A stretch of 12,864 nt of DNA from Spirochaetota bacterium (lineage in GTDB: Bacteria; Spirochaetota; Spirochaetia; Treponematales; Breznakiellaceae), in the NCBI GenBank assembly GCA_023406985.1, contig JAEXTK010000173.1, forward strand, positions 1 through 12,864, in the 5' to 3' direction. A model generated the notes under the pieces. It was not told where the DNA came from. It made no database searches and worked only from the letters and a program-made list of their open reading frames with translations. Positions 6,131 to 12,803 of the stretch are shown here, one piece after another (the first letter of the stretch is position 1; each line of letters opens with the position of its first letter). The translations under genes were made by a program, and so were the position numbers.

Positions 6131-7471
6131 TCACTTGTCCAAGGACGGCGGCTCCATGGCCTCCAGGTCCAGGAGCTCCTTGGTGAGGTCCCGGAGCCGC
6201 TCGCGGAGGATGAAGATGCAATCGGTCTTGGCGGCCGTCTCGCGCACGATGTCCTCCGCCAGGGCCCGGCAGCTCGGGGCGCCGCAGGACCCGCAGTCCA
6301 GGCCGGGAAGGGAGGCGACGATGGCCTCCATGTCCTCAAGCATGGTCCGGGCCACCTGATAATCGGCGTTGAGCTGATAGACCGGGCGCGAGAAGATATC
6401 CCCGGTCCAGGAGAGGTCCAGCGCGGGGGCTTCTCCGCCCGCGCCGCCGCGGCCGACGACGTTGGCCGCTTCCCGCGCCCGTTCGAGGTCGCGTAGGCGG
6501 GAGCGGGCCAGGGAGGCGTTCTCCGCCACGAGGGGCCCCCCGACGCAGCCGCCCGGACAGGCGAGCGCCTCCACGTAGTCCACGTCGTCCAGGGCGCCGT
6601 TCTCGATGGCCTCGAGGAGGCCGATGACCCGGTCCATCCCGTCGGCGGCGATGACCCGCGCGCCCTCAAGGGATTCGGCCTCGCCTTCGGCCCGGCCCCA
6701 CGCGAGCCCGCGGCCCCCGGCCCGGGGGCTCGACGTCCGATCCGACGCGGCCCCCGTCCGCTCCGCTTCCGGCGCGGCCAGGGCGGCGCGGAGCGGTAGG
6801 TAGAGGTCGTTGATGGAGAGCACGCCGTCCACCGCCGACCGCTCGTGCCCGAGCGGAGCGCGGGAGGCGGTCACCTTGGCGGGGCACGGCGAGATGAAGA
6901 AGGCCCCGACGCCCCCTCCCGTATCCCGGGTGAAATAGCGCCGCTTGGCGAGCCGCGCGGCTACTTCCATCGGAGAGAGGACGCGGATCAGGTTGTCGAT
7001 CAGGGAAGGGAACCGGACCTGGACCAGCCTGACCACGGCCGGGCAGGAGGAGGAGATGAGCGGACCCCGCCCGGCGGCCGCGGCCCGGATCTGCCCCTTC
7101 ACCGCCTCGGCGACGATCTCGGCGGCCTCCGCCACCTCCACCACCGCGTCGAAGCCGAGCGAGCGGAGCGCCGCTTCCATCCGCCCCGCATCGTGGGATC
7201 CCTTGAACTGCGCGTAGAGCGCCGGAGCCGGAAGGGCGATGCGGAAGTCGAAGCCGCCGATGGCCGCGAGGGCGTCCGCGTCCACCCGTTTCGCCTTGTG
7301 GGGGCAGGCGCGGATGCATTCGCCGCAATCGATGCAGCGCTCGGCGATGATGGAGGCCTTCCCCTTGCGGACGCGGATGGCCTCCACGGGACACCGCGTG
7401 ATGCAGACGGTGCAGCCCTTGCAGGCGGCGCGGTCCAGGAGCACGGCGTGCCGGGCCGGGGCGTCCGTCAT
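6131..7471 (-). CDS. [FeFe]-hydrogenase-like iron-sulfur protein, probably sensory
   Basis: A 446-residue protein. Two bacterial ferredoxin motifs come first (Cys17/20/23/27 and Cys46/49/52/56). The [FeFe]-hydrogenase large-subunit C-terminal domain follows, with H-cluster positions at SSSCP (Cys143), SPCPAK (Cys196) and ACPGGC (Cys305, Cys309). A C-terminal C-x2-C-x4-C-x16-C motif (393, 396, 401, 418) resembles the Fe-S domain of RnfB-type proteins (PF04060). The first cysteine of the usual TSCCP motif is Ser142, and the Glu three residues after Lys199 is Ala202; both belong to the proton path of catalytic enzymes, so a sensory role is more likely. The ATG overlaps the stop of the ATPase gene by four bases (ATGA). 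A run of six T lies just past the stop without a clear stem, so read-through to the PilZ-like gene 111 bases on is possible. Confidence 0.88.
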   Translation of the reverse strand: MTDAPARHAVLLDRAACKGCTVCITRCPVEAIRVRKGKASIIAERCIDCGECIRACPHKAKRVDADALAAIGGFDFRIALPAPALYAQFKGSHDAGRMEAALRSLGFDAVVEVAEAAEIVAEAVKGQIRAAAAGRGPLISSSCPAVVRLVQVRFPSLIDNLIRVLSPMEVAARLAKRRYFTRDTGGGVGAFFISPCPAKVTASRAPLGHERSAVDGVLSINDLYLPLRAALAAPEAERTGAASDRTSSPRAGGRGLAWGRAEGEAESLEGARVIAADGMDRVIGLLEAIENGALDDVDYVEALACPGGCVGGPLVAENASLARSRLRDLERAREAANVVGRGGAGGEAPALDLSWTGDIFSRPVYQLNADYQVARTMLEDMEAIVASLPGLDCGSCGAPSCRALAEDIVRETAAKTDCIFILRERLRDLTKELLDLEAMEPPSLDK

Positions 7472-7902
7472 CGCGCGCCTTCCCCGGCGGCATCGACGCG
7501 TATGGTCATGGTCACCGTCGTCCCTTTCCCGACGACGCTCCGTATGTCGATCTCATCCGAATTCCGTTTCATGTTGGGGAGCCCCATTCCCGCGCCGAAA
7601 CCGAGTTCCCGCACCCGCTCGCTCGCGGTGGAGTAGCCTTCCGTCATCGCTAGCGCGATATCGGGGATGCCCGGCCCCGAGTCGGTCATGACGATGACCA
7701 CCGCCTCCGGCCCGACGTCGACTTCCGCGACGCCTCCGCCGGCATGGATCACCATGTTGATCTCGGCTTCGTACATGGCCACCGCGACCCGCTTCACGAC
7801 GTCGGCGGGCAGGGAGAGGCGTTGCAGGACGCGCTTGATATCGCTCGACGCGCGGCCCGCGAGGGAAAAATCGTCGCCGTGTACGTCGTAGCGGAATTTC
7901 AT
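7468..7902 (-). CDS. Anti-sigma-factor-type GHKL ATPase/serine kinase
   Basis: A 144-residue HATPase_c domain protein of the RsbW/SpoIIAB-like class. Visible ATP-site boxes are the N box (YEAEINMVIHA, 44-54), G1 (DSGPGI, 74-79) and G2 (GFGAGMGLPNM, 101-111), ending in GKGTTVTM. RsbW-type proteins bind ATP and phosphorylate or sequester partner proteins, and similar ATPases are found beside hydrogenase-like Fe-S proteins in anaerobes. An open frame extends upstream to 8166, but that part crosses a terminator and the antisense of the permease gene. The family's usual beginning (MKFRYDVHGDDFSLAG) fits the ATG at 7902. No Shine-Dalgarno precedes it and a promoter sits very close, so its mRNA may be leaderless. 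The gene overlaps the hydrogenase-like gene by four bases, implying joint production. Its target is not in the window. Confidence 0.88.
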   Translation of the reverse strand: MKFRYDVHGDDFSLAGRASSDIKRVLQRLSLPADVVKRVAVAMYEAEINMVIHAGGGVAEVDVGPEAVVIVMTDSGPGIPDIALAMTEGYSTASERVRELGFGAGMGLPNMKRNSDEIDIRSVVGKGTTVTMTIRVDAAGEGAR

Positions 7903-7911
7903 CGGATGCCC

Positions 7912-7940
7912 AAGATACAACGGATACGCCGAACACGCAA
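7912..7940 (-). promoter_or_regulatory. Candidate promoter of the ATPase-hydrogenase pair
   Basis: On the minus strand TTGCGT (7940-7935) and TATCTT (7917-7912) are separated by exactly 17 bases. Only nine bases separate the -10 from the ATG at 7902, so transcription would begin at or within a few bases of the start codon. It lies directly after the terminator of the sugar-importer operon, where an independent promoter would be needed. The hexamers match consensus in only three and four of six positions. Confidence 0.45.
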
Positions 7941-7949
7941 CGAGCGGCG

Positions 7950-7989
7950 AAAAAAGGCCGGATCGGCGCGCGCGCGTCGATCCGGCCTT
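7950..7989 (-). terminator. Rho-independent terminator of the sugar ABC operon
   Basis: Bases 7978-7989 and 7954-7965 are a perfect 12-bp inverted repeat (AAGGCCGGATCG and its complement) with a 12-nt GC loop that can pair further. Read on the minus strand, the stem runs into six consecutive T (7955-7950). It lies about 40-80 bases after the last permease stop. On the plus strand there is no T-run, so it acts in one direction. Confidence 0.88.
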
Positions 7990-7990
7990 C

Positions 7991-8038
7991 CCGCGGCAAG
8001 CCGCGGGGTATGAATCCCGCGCGCGAATCAGCGCGCGG
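7991..8038 (-). other. Two short GC hairpins at the 3' end of the permease gene
   Basis: Bases 8017-8024 pair perfectly with 8031-8038 (8 bp, 6-nt loop), and this hairpin contains the permease stop codon. Bases 7991-7996 pair with 8001-8006 (CCGCGG, 4-nt loop). With the terminator that follows, the transcript's 3' end carries three hairpins in series, which would protect it from 3' exonucleases. Confidence 0.5.
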
Positions 8039-9056
8039 CCGGTTCCTTTTCCGCCTTGCCCTTCTTGAGCGCGATGCCGCCGACCTTCACGGTCCGGCCC
8101 GCCTCGAACATCCTCTGGAGGAGGCAGAAGAGGAAGACGAGGAAACCGATGACGATGCGCGTCCACCAGGAGTTGAGGGATCCCTGGAACATGATGAGGA
8201 TCTGGATGCAGCCGTACACGAGGACGCCGAAGAGCGTCCCGATGAAGCTGCCGACACCGCCGGTGAGCAGGGTGCCGCCGATGACGACGGAGGCGATCGT
8301 GTCCATCTCCATGCTTTTGCCGTGGAGCGCGTAGCCCGACAGCATGTAGAAGGTGAAGACGATGCCCGCGAGGGCCGAGCAGAACCCGTTGATGGCGTAG
8401 ATCGTGATCTTGGTCCGCGCCACGGGGAGTCCCATGAGGATGGCCGACTGCTCGTTGCCGCCGATAGCGTAGACCGTGCGCCCGAACTTCGTGTACCGGG
8501 CCACGACGAGCCCGACGACGAGCACGATGAGGGCCAGGACCGCGCTGACGCTCAGGGAGTTCTCCCCGATCACGTTGATCCGCGCCATGGACATGTTCAT
8601 GAAGAACTCGTTCGATATCGTGATCGTATCGATGCTGATCACGTAGCAGAGTCCCCGGGCCAGGTACATGCCGGCGAGCGTGATGATGAAGGGCGGCAGG
8701 TCGAAGGTCTGGATGATGTACCCCATGAGCAGCCCGAGCGCGGTGCCCGCGAGCAGGACCACGGGGATGACGATCGCCGGGCTCAGCTCGGCCTTGGTCA
8801 GCATGCTGGAGGCGATCATCGTGGAAAGCGCCAGCACGGAGCCGACCGACAGGTCGATGCCGCCCGAGATGATGACGAAGGTCATGCCCACGCCGAGGAT
8901 CAGCAGGTAGGCGTTATCGATGAAGAGGTTCAGGAAGTTCTGCACGGACAGGAAGCCCGGGAACGCGACGGAACCGGCCACGAACATGGCGACGAAGAGG
9001 ACGATGGTCGCCAGCGTCGGGATGTTCGTGGCGTTGATGAGCGCTCGCTTTTTCAT
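8028..9056 (-). CDS. yjfF: Sugar ABC transporter permease, YjfF (galactofuranose) type
   Basis: A 342-residue inner-membrane permease of the ribose/galactofuranose (BPD_transp_2, RbsC-like) family, with many hydrophobic helices. Family signatures are GGIDLSVGSVLAL near residue 65, GGNEQSAILMGLPV (ahead of a TM helix) and VVIGGTLLTGGVGSFIGTLFG. It pairs with the other permease to form the channel that moves sugar delivered by the binding protein. The ATG at 9056 overlaps the upstream permease's stop by four bases (ATGA), with AAGGAG eight bases before it. The same open frame runs on to 10037, but that extension is Arg/His-rich and antisense-like, not permease. The C-terminus is a basic cytoplasmic tail (KKGKAEKEPAAR). 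It is the last gene of the operon, and the terminator follows. Confidence 0.93.
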   Translation of the reverse strand: MKKRALINATNIPTLATIVLFVAMFVAGSVAFPGFLSVQNFLNLFIDNAYLLILGVGMTFVIISGGIDLSVGSVLALSTMIASSMLTKAELSPAIVIPVVLLAGTALGLLMGYIIQTFDLPPFIITLAGMYLARGLCYVISIDTITISNEFFMNMSMARINVIGENSLSVSAVLALIVLVVGLVVARYTKFGRTVYAIGGNEQSAILMGLPVARTKITIYAINGFCSALAGIVFTFYMLSGYALHGKSMEMDTIASVVIGGTLLTGGVGSFIGTLFGVLVYGCIQILIMFQGSLNSWWTRIVIGFLVFLFCLLQRMFEAGRTVKVGGIALKKGKAEKEPAAR

Positions 9057-10075
9057 GCCGCAAGCTCCTTCCGACCGAAGAAGGCCGCGATGCTCGCCCT
9101 GAGCTTCTCGGACTGCAGGAGGCTCACGATGAGGAGGACGATGGCCTTCACGACCTGCGAGATCTCCGGCGGCACGTTGAAGGCGTAGATGGTGGTGGTC
9201 AGCGTTTGGATGATGAGGGCGCCGATCATGCTGCCCATGAGGTAGAACTTGCCGCCGTTCATGGAGGTGCCGCCGATGACGACGGCGAGGATGGCGTCCA
9301 GCTCGTAGAGGTTGCCCGCGTTGTTGCCGTCGGCCGCCTCCGAGTTCGCGCACACGAGGATTCCCGCGACCCCGGCGCAGAAGCCGCAGAAGGCGTAGCA
9401 CCAGAACTTGACCCGCTTGGAGTTGATGCCCGAGAAGTGGGTCGCCGTGGGGTTGATGCCGACCGACTCGATGAAGAGGCCGAGCGCGGTCTTCCGCGCC
9501 ATGAGCATCGTCAAGAGGAGCACCCCCGCGACGATGAAGATGGCGACCGGCAGGGTGAGCACGTACCCCGAGCCCCAGAAGAAGAAGTCGTCGTTGTAGA
9601 GCCAGATGATCTGCGCGTTCGTGAGGACCATGGCGATGCCGCGGCCCGCGACGGACAGGATGAGGGTCGCGATCATCGGCTGCATGCCGACCCACGAAAC
9701 GAGCATGCCGTTCCACATACCCGCGAGCACGGACACGCCGAGGGCCGCGGCCATGGCCATCCAGATCGGGTACTTGGGCACGCCGGCCAGGTCGCCGCCG
9801 ATCATGATGGCGGCCATGCCCGCGGATATGGCCACGATGGAGCCGACCGAGATGTCGATGCCCTTCGTGGCGATGACGAGCGTGAGGCCGATGGCCAGGA
9901 GCATGATGGGCGCGGCGTTCTTGATGATGTCGATCAGGTTGCCGTACAGGTGCCCCTCTTTGATCTCCAGGCGGAAGAAATTCGGCGTGAAGAATAGGTT
10001 GAAGAGGAGGAGCACCGCGAGGGCGATGACGGGCCACAGGAGATTGCTGCGGCCGGAGAAAAACCGTTTTGCCAT
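9053..10075 (-). CDS. ytfT: Sugar ABC transporter permease, YtfT (galactofuranose) type
   Basis: A 340-residue inner-membrane permease, close to the length of E. coli YtfT. Typical features are the basic start (MAKRFFSGRSN), the first TM from about residue 13, ATKGIDISVGSIVAISAG after TM2, and LDAILAVVIGGTSMNGGKF, which holds the loop that contacts the ATPase. Two starts are possible. The ATG at 10075 has GGAGG nine bases before it. A GTG at 10081 overlaps the ATPase stop (GTGA) but sits only three bases after the same GGAGG. I prefer the ATG. Either way translation is coupled to the ATPase gene. Together with the YjfF-type gene it forms the heterodimeric membrane part of the importer. Confidence 0.92.
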   Translation of the reverse strand: MAKRFFSGRSNLLWPVIALAVLLLFNLFFTPNFFRLEIKEGHLYGNLIDIIKNAAPIMLLAIGLTLVIATKGIDISVGSIVAISAGMAAIMIGGDLAGVPKYPIWMAMAAALGVSVLAGMWNGMLVSWVGMQPMIATLILSVAGRGIAMVLTNAQIIWLYNDDFFFWGSGYVLTLPVAIFIVAGVLLLTMLMARKTALGLFIESVGINPTATHFSGINSKRVKFWCYAFCGFCAGVAGILVCANSEAADGNNAGNLYELDAILAVVIGGTSMNGGKFYLMGSMIGALIIQTLTTTIYAFNVPPEISQVVKAIVLLIVSLLQSEKLRASIAAFFGRKELAA

Positions 10076-10077
10076 AC

Positions 10078-11598
10078 TCACAACCCTCCGGCTATGGCGC
10101 GCATGATGTTGTTTTCGCTGACGGCCTCGCCGCTCAGCTCGCCGATCTTCGCTTTATCCTTGAGGACGGCGATCCGGTTGCAGCAGCGGACGATCTCCTC
10201 GAACTCGGAAGAGATGAAGATGAGCCCCATACCCTTCCGCGAAAGGTCCAGGATCAGCTCCATGATCTCCAGTTTCGCGCCGACGTCGATGCCGCGCGTG
10301 GGCTCGTCCAGGATGAGGAGGTTCGGCTCGGTGACGAGCCAGCGGGCGAGCATCATCTTCTGCTGGTTGCCGCCCGAGAGCTGCTTCGCCGCGCTGTTGG
10401 GGCTCGGGGTCTTGATGCCGAGGGACTTGATGAGCTTCTCGGCGATCTCCGTCTGCTTCTTCAAGGGGATGTAGCGGAGGATGCCCTTCCTGCCCTGGAG
10501 GGCCAGGATGATGTTCTCGCGCACCGACAGGTCGGCGAGGATGCCCTCGCTCTTGCGATCCTCGGAACAGAAGCCCATACCGGCCCTGACCGCGTGCTCG
10601 GGAGAGCCGACGTTCGCCTTCTTGCCCTTGATGTAGACCTCGCCCTCCGCTCCGCGGTCTATGCCGAAGAGGAGGCGGGCCATCTCCGTGCGGCCGGAGC
10701 CGAGGAGGCCCGCGAGGCCGAGCACGTCGCCCTCCGCCAGGTCCAAGTCGAAGGGAGCCACCGAGCCTTTGAGGCCGAGGCCCTTCACCGAGAGGAGGTC
10801 CGCGCCCTTCTCGCCGGCCGGCCGCGCCGCGGCTTTTCCGCCCTGCGCTACCTGGCTGAATTCGGTGAGTTCCTTACCGAGCATCTTCGCGATCAAGTCT
10901 ATCTTCGGCAGCTCCGCGGCCATGAATTCGCCGCAGTGGACGCCGTTACGTAAAATGGTGATCCGGTCGGATATGCTGTAGGTCTGGTCCAGGAAGTGGG
11001 TGATGAAGAGGATGGCCATGCCTTCGTCCCGCAGCTTCTTGATGACGCTGAACAGCTGCGCCACCTCGTTCTCGTCCAAGCTGGAGGTGGGTTCGTCCAG
11101 GATGAGTATCTTGGCCGAGATCCCGAGGACGCGCGCGATGGCCACCATCTGCTGGATGGCGACCGAGTAGGAAGAGAGTATCTTGGTCACGTCGACGGAG
11201 ATGTTGAGCCGGCCGAGGAGCTCTTCCGCCCGCCTATTGAGGGTCTTCCAATCGATCTTTCCGAACTTCATGGGCTGGCGCCCGATGAAGATATTTTCCG
11301 CGACGGTGAGGTTGGGGCAGAGGTTCACTTCCTGGTAGACCGTGCTGATCCCCAGTTTTTGGGCCGCGAGCGGCGAGTCGGGCTGGATGGGTTTACCGAG
11401 ATAGAACATCTGGCCCGCGTCTTGCTTGTATACGCCGGTGATTACCTTGACCAAGGTGGACTTGCCGGCGCCGTTCTGGCCCATGACGGCATGGACTTCA
11501 CCCGCATTGAGACGAAAATTGACATCTTGCAGCGCCTGAACGCCGGGGAACGCTTTGCTGATCCCCCTCATTTCCAGCACGGGAACGGTATTGGGCAT
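10078..11598 (-). CDS. ytfR: Sugar ABC transporter double ATPase, YtfR type
   Basis: A 506-residue fused pair of ABC nucleotide-binding domains, the usual length for the ribose/galactofuranose class; it powers import at the cytoplasmic face. In the first domain Walker A is GQNGAGKST (40-48), Walker B ILILDEP with Glu169, and the H-loop His201, but the signature is degenerate (LSSYSVAIQQ). The second domain has a canonical signature (LSGGNQQ, 407-413) and Walker B (Glu432), while its Walker A is degenerate (GLLGSGRTE, Lys replaced by Arg303) and its H-loop position is Ser. This asymmetry is normal for the family and leaves one competent ATP site. GGGAGG lies six bases before the ATG. A strong hairpin separates it from the binding-protein gene upstream. 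Confidence 0.95.
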   Translation of the reverse strand: MPNTVPVLEMRGISKAFPGVQALQDVNFRLNAGEVHAVMGQNGAGKSTLVKVITGVYKQDAGQMFYLGKPIQPDSPLAAQKLGISTVYQEVNLCPNLTVAENIFIGRQPMKFGKIDWKTLNRRAEELLGRLNISVDVTKILSSYSVAIQQMVAIARVLGISAKILILDEPTSSLDENEVAQLFSVIKKLRDEGMAILFITHFLDQTYSISDRITILRNGVHCGEFMAAELPKIDLIAKMLGKELTEFSQVAQGGKAAARPAGEKGADLLSVKGLGLKGSVAPFDLDLAEGDVLGLAGLLGSGRTEMARLLFGIDRGAEGEVYIKGKKANVGSPEHAVRAGMGFCSEDRKSEGILADLSVRENIILALQGRKGILRYIPLKKQTEIAEKLIKSLGIKTPSPNSAAKQLSGGNQQKMMLARWLVTEPNLLILDEPTRGIDVGAKLEIMELILDLSRKGMGLIFISSEFEEIVRCCNRIAVLKDKAKIGELSGEAVSENNIMRAIAGGL

Positions 11599-11645
11599 TC
11601 CATGCCTCCCTCTTTGGCTGCACTACGGATGTGCGTGCTTTGGAG

Positions 11646-11676
11646 GCGAGCCGGCCCGGAGGCCGGGCCGGCTCGC
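11646..11676 (-). promoter_or_regulatory. Strong intercistronic hairpin between ytfQ and ytfR
   Basis: Bases 11646-11657 and 11665-11676 form a perfect 12-bp stem, extendable by two G-C pairs to leave the 3-base loop 11660-11662. It lies about 35-65 bases after the binding-protein stop and 48 bases before the ATPase start. No T-run follows on the minus strand. In binding-protein-dependent operons such hairpins commonly stabilise the first gene's mRNA or partly terminate, giving much more binding protein than membrane components. I infer that role here. Confidence 0.65.
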
Positions 11677-11709
11677 GTTCTTCAGGAAAAATGCCGTTTT
11701 ATCTTCAGA

Positions 11710-12678
11710 TCAGTACTGGCGGGTCGGCAGGGCCGCGGCGGCGTTCGTCTCGTCGAAGAGGCCTTCGATCGTGTTGATCTTGGCGGGGAGCGTCTTCCCG
11801 TCGCGGAGATCCTTCACGGCCTGGAGGGCCTGCGGTCCGAGGAGCGGGCTGCACTCCACGGTGCAGTTCATCTCGCCGGCCACGATGGCTTCGAAGGCGC
11901 CCTTCACGGCGTCCACGCCGATGATGATGATGTCTTTTCCGGGCTTCAGGCCGGCTTCCTTGATGGCCTGGATGGCGCCGAGGGCCATGCCGTCGTTGTG
12001 GGCATAGAGGACCTGGATGGTCTTGTCGGCCTTGAGGAAGGCTTCCATGACGGCCTTGCCTTCGGCGACGGTGAAGTTACCGGTCTGGGAGCGGGTGATC
12101 TTCCAGTTGGGGAACTTGGCCATGCCGTTCTCGAAGCCTTTCTTGCGCTCGATGGCGGGGGCGGAACCGGTCGTGCCCTGGAGCTCGACGATGTTGATCG
12201 GCTTGCCGGCCATGCCTTTCTTCTCGAGGTACTTGCCGAGCCACTCGGCGGCCTTCTCGCCTTCCTTGATGAAGTCGGAGCCCATGATGGTCAGGCGATA
12301 CTTGCGGTCCGCGGGCTGAACGTCGCGGTCGATCATGATGACGGGGATCTTGGCGCGCTGGGCTTCGGCGAGGACGGGGCCGTAGCCGGTCTCGACGAGC
12401 GCGGTGAAGAGGATGCAGTCCACCTTGCGGGCGATGAACGTGCGGAGCGCCTTGATCTGGTTCTCCTGCTTCTGCTGCGCGTCGGAATAGAGCAACGTGA
12501 CCGTGTCGTCCTCGTTGAAGGTATTCTGCACGGAGATGGTGTTGGCGTTGCGCCACTCGCTCTCGGAGCCGATCTGAGAGAAGCCGACGACCCAGGTCTT
12601 CGGGGCCGCGAATACGCCCGTGGACACCACGCAGAGCACCATCAACGCGAGGACCAGAACTTTCTTCCAGCTCTTCAT
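11710..12678 (-). CDS. ytfQ: Periplasmic sugar-binding protein, YtfQ (galactofuranose) type
   Basis: A 322-residue substrate-binding protein of the PBP type I (ribose-binding-like) fold. A signal peptide fills residues 1-25, with a likely signal peptidase I cut after GVFA. The mature start (WVVGFSQIGSESEWRNANT) closely parallels E. coli YtfQ (VGFSQVGSESGWR...). Other shared stretches as I recall them are QQKQENQIKALRTF, VVELQGTTGSAPAIERKKGF and VLYAHNDGMALGAIQAIKEAG; these hold the sugar-contacting and hinge positions. The ligand is therefore probably galactofuranose or a related sugar, though the substrate is not proven by sequence. AAGGAGGG (12682-12689) precedes the ATG at 12678. The open frame extends to the window edge without a better start. 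It is the first gene of the importer operon. Confidence 0.94.
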   Translation of the reverse strand: MKSWKKVLVLALMVLCVVSTGVFAAPKTWVVGFSQIGSESEWRNANTISVQNTFNEDDTVTLLYSDAQQKQENQIKALRTFIARKVDCILFTALVETGYGPVLAEAQRAKIPVIMIDRDVQPADRKYRLTIMGSDFIKEGEKAAEWLGKYLEKKGMAGKPINIVELQGTTGSAPAIERKKGFENGMAKFPNWKITRSQTGNFTVAEGKAVMEAFLKADKTIQVLYAHNDGMALGAIQAIKEAGLKPGKDIIIIGVDAVKGAFEAIVAGEMNCTVECSPLLGPQALQAVKDLRDGKTLPAKINTIEGLFDETNAAAALPTRQY

Positions 12679-12803
12679 ACTCCCTCCTTGAAAACTTTTG
12701 GCGTCTTTTTGACGCGCTGAACCCACTCGTAAGCCGACCCGTACGGGCCGGCGCCGCGATCCGCCCCGGAAATCGCACTCGCGGAACGGCATCCGGAAAA
12801 CAC
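12675..12803 (-). CDS. Possible 42-residue leader peptide upstream of ytfQ
   Basis: A GTG at 12803 is preceded by AAGGAGGG (12812-12819) at eight bases, as good a ribosome site as any in the window. The frame runs 42 codons and its TGA overlaps the ytfQ ATG by four bases (ATGA), the same coupling used inside the operon. The predicted product begins MFSGCRSASAISGADRG and ends KKTPKVFKEGV; I recognise no family in it. Two small hairpins lie within it (12733-12752 and 12701-12715). It may be a translated leader tuning ytfQ expression, or chance in a purine-rich leader. Confidence 0.3.
   Translation of the reverse strand: MFSGCRSASAISGADRGAGPYGSAYEWVQRVKKTPKVFKEGV

Noticed and set aside
6131..7471. 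Catalytic H2-producing [FeFe]-hydrogenase
   Set aside because: The proton-relay cysteine and a conserved glutamate of the active-site motifs are replaced, and the gene's partner is a kinase-type regulator rather than electron-transfer subunits.
7903..8166. N-terminal extension of the ATPase open frame to 8166
   Set aside because: The extra residues cross a rho-independent terminator and the antisense of the permease gene, and they do not resemble the family, whose domain starts at the ATG at 7902.
12600..12678. Lipoprotein signal on the sugar-binding protein
   Set aside because: A Cys occurs in the signal peptide (MVLC), but Leu at -1 is a poor lipobox and a better signal peptidase I site (GVFA) follows; periplasmic secretion is more likely. 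Loose spirochaete lipoboxes leave slight doubt.
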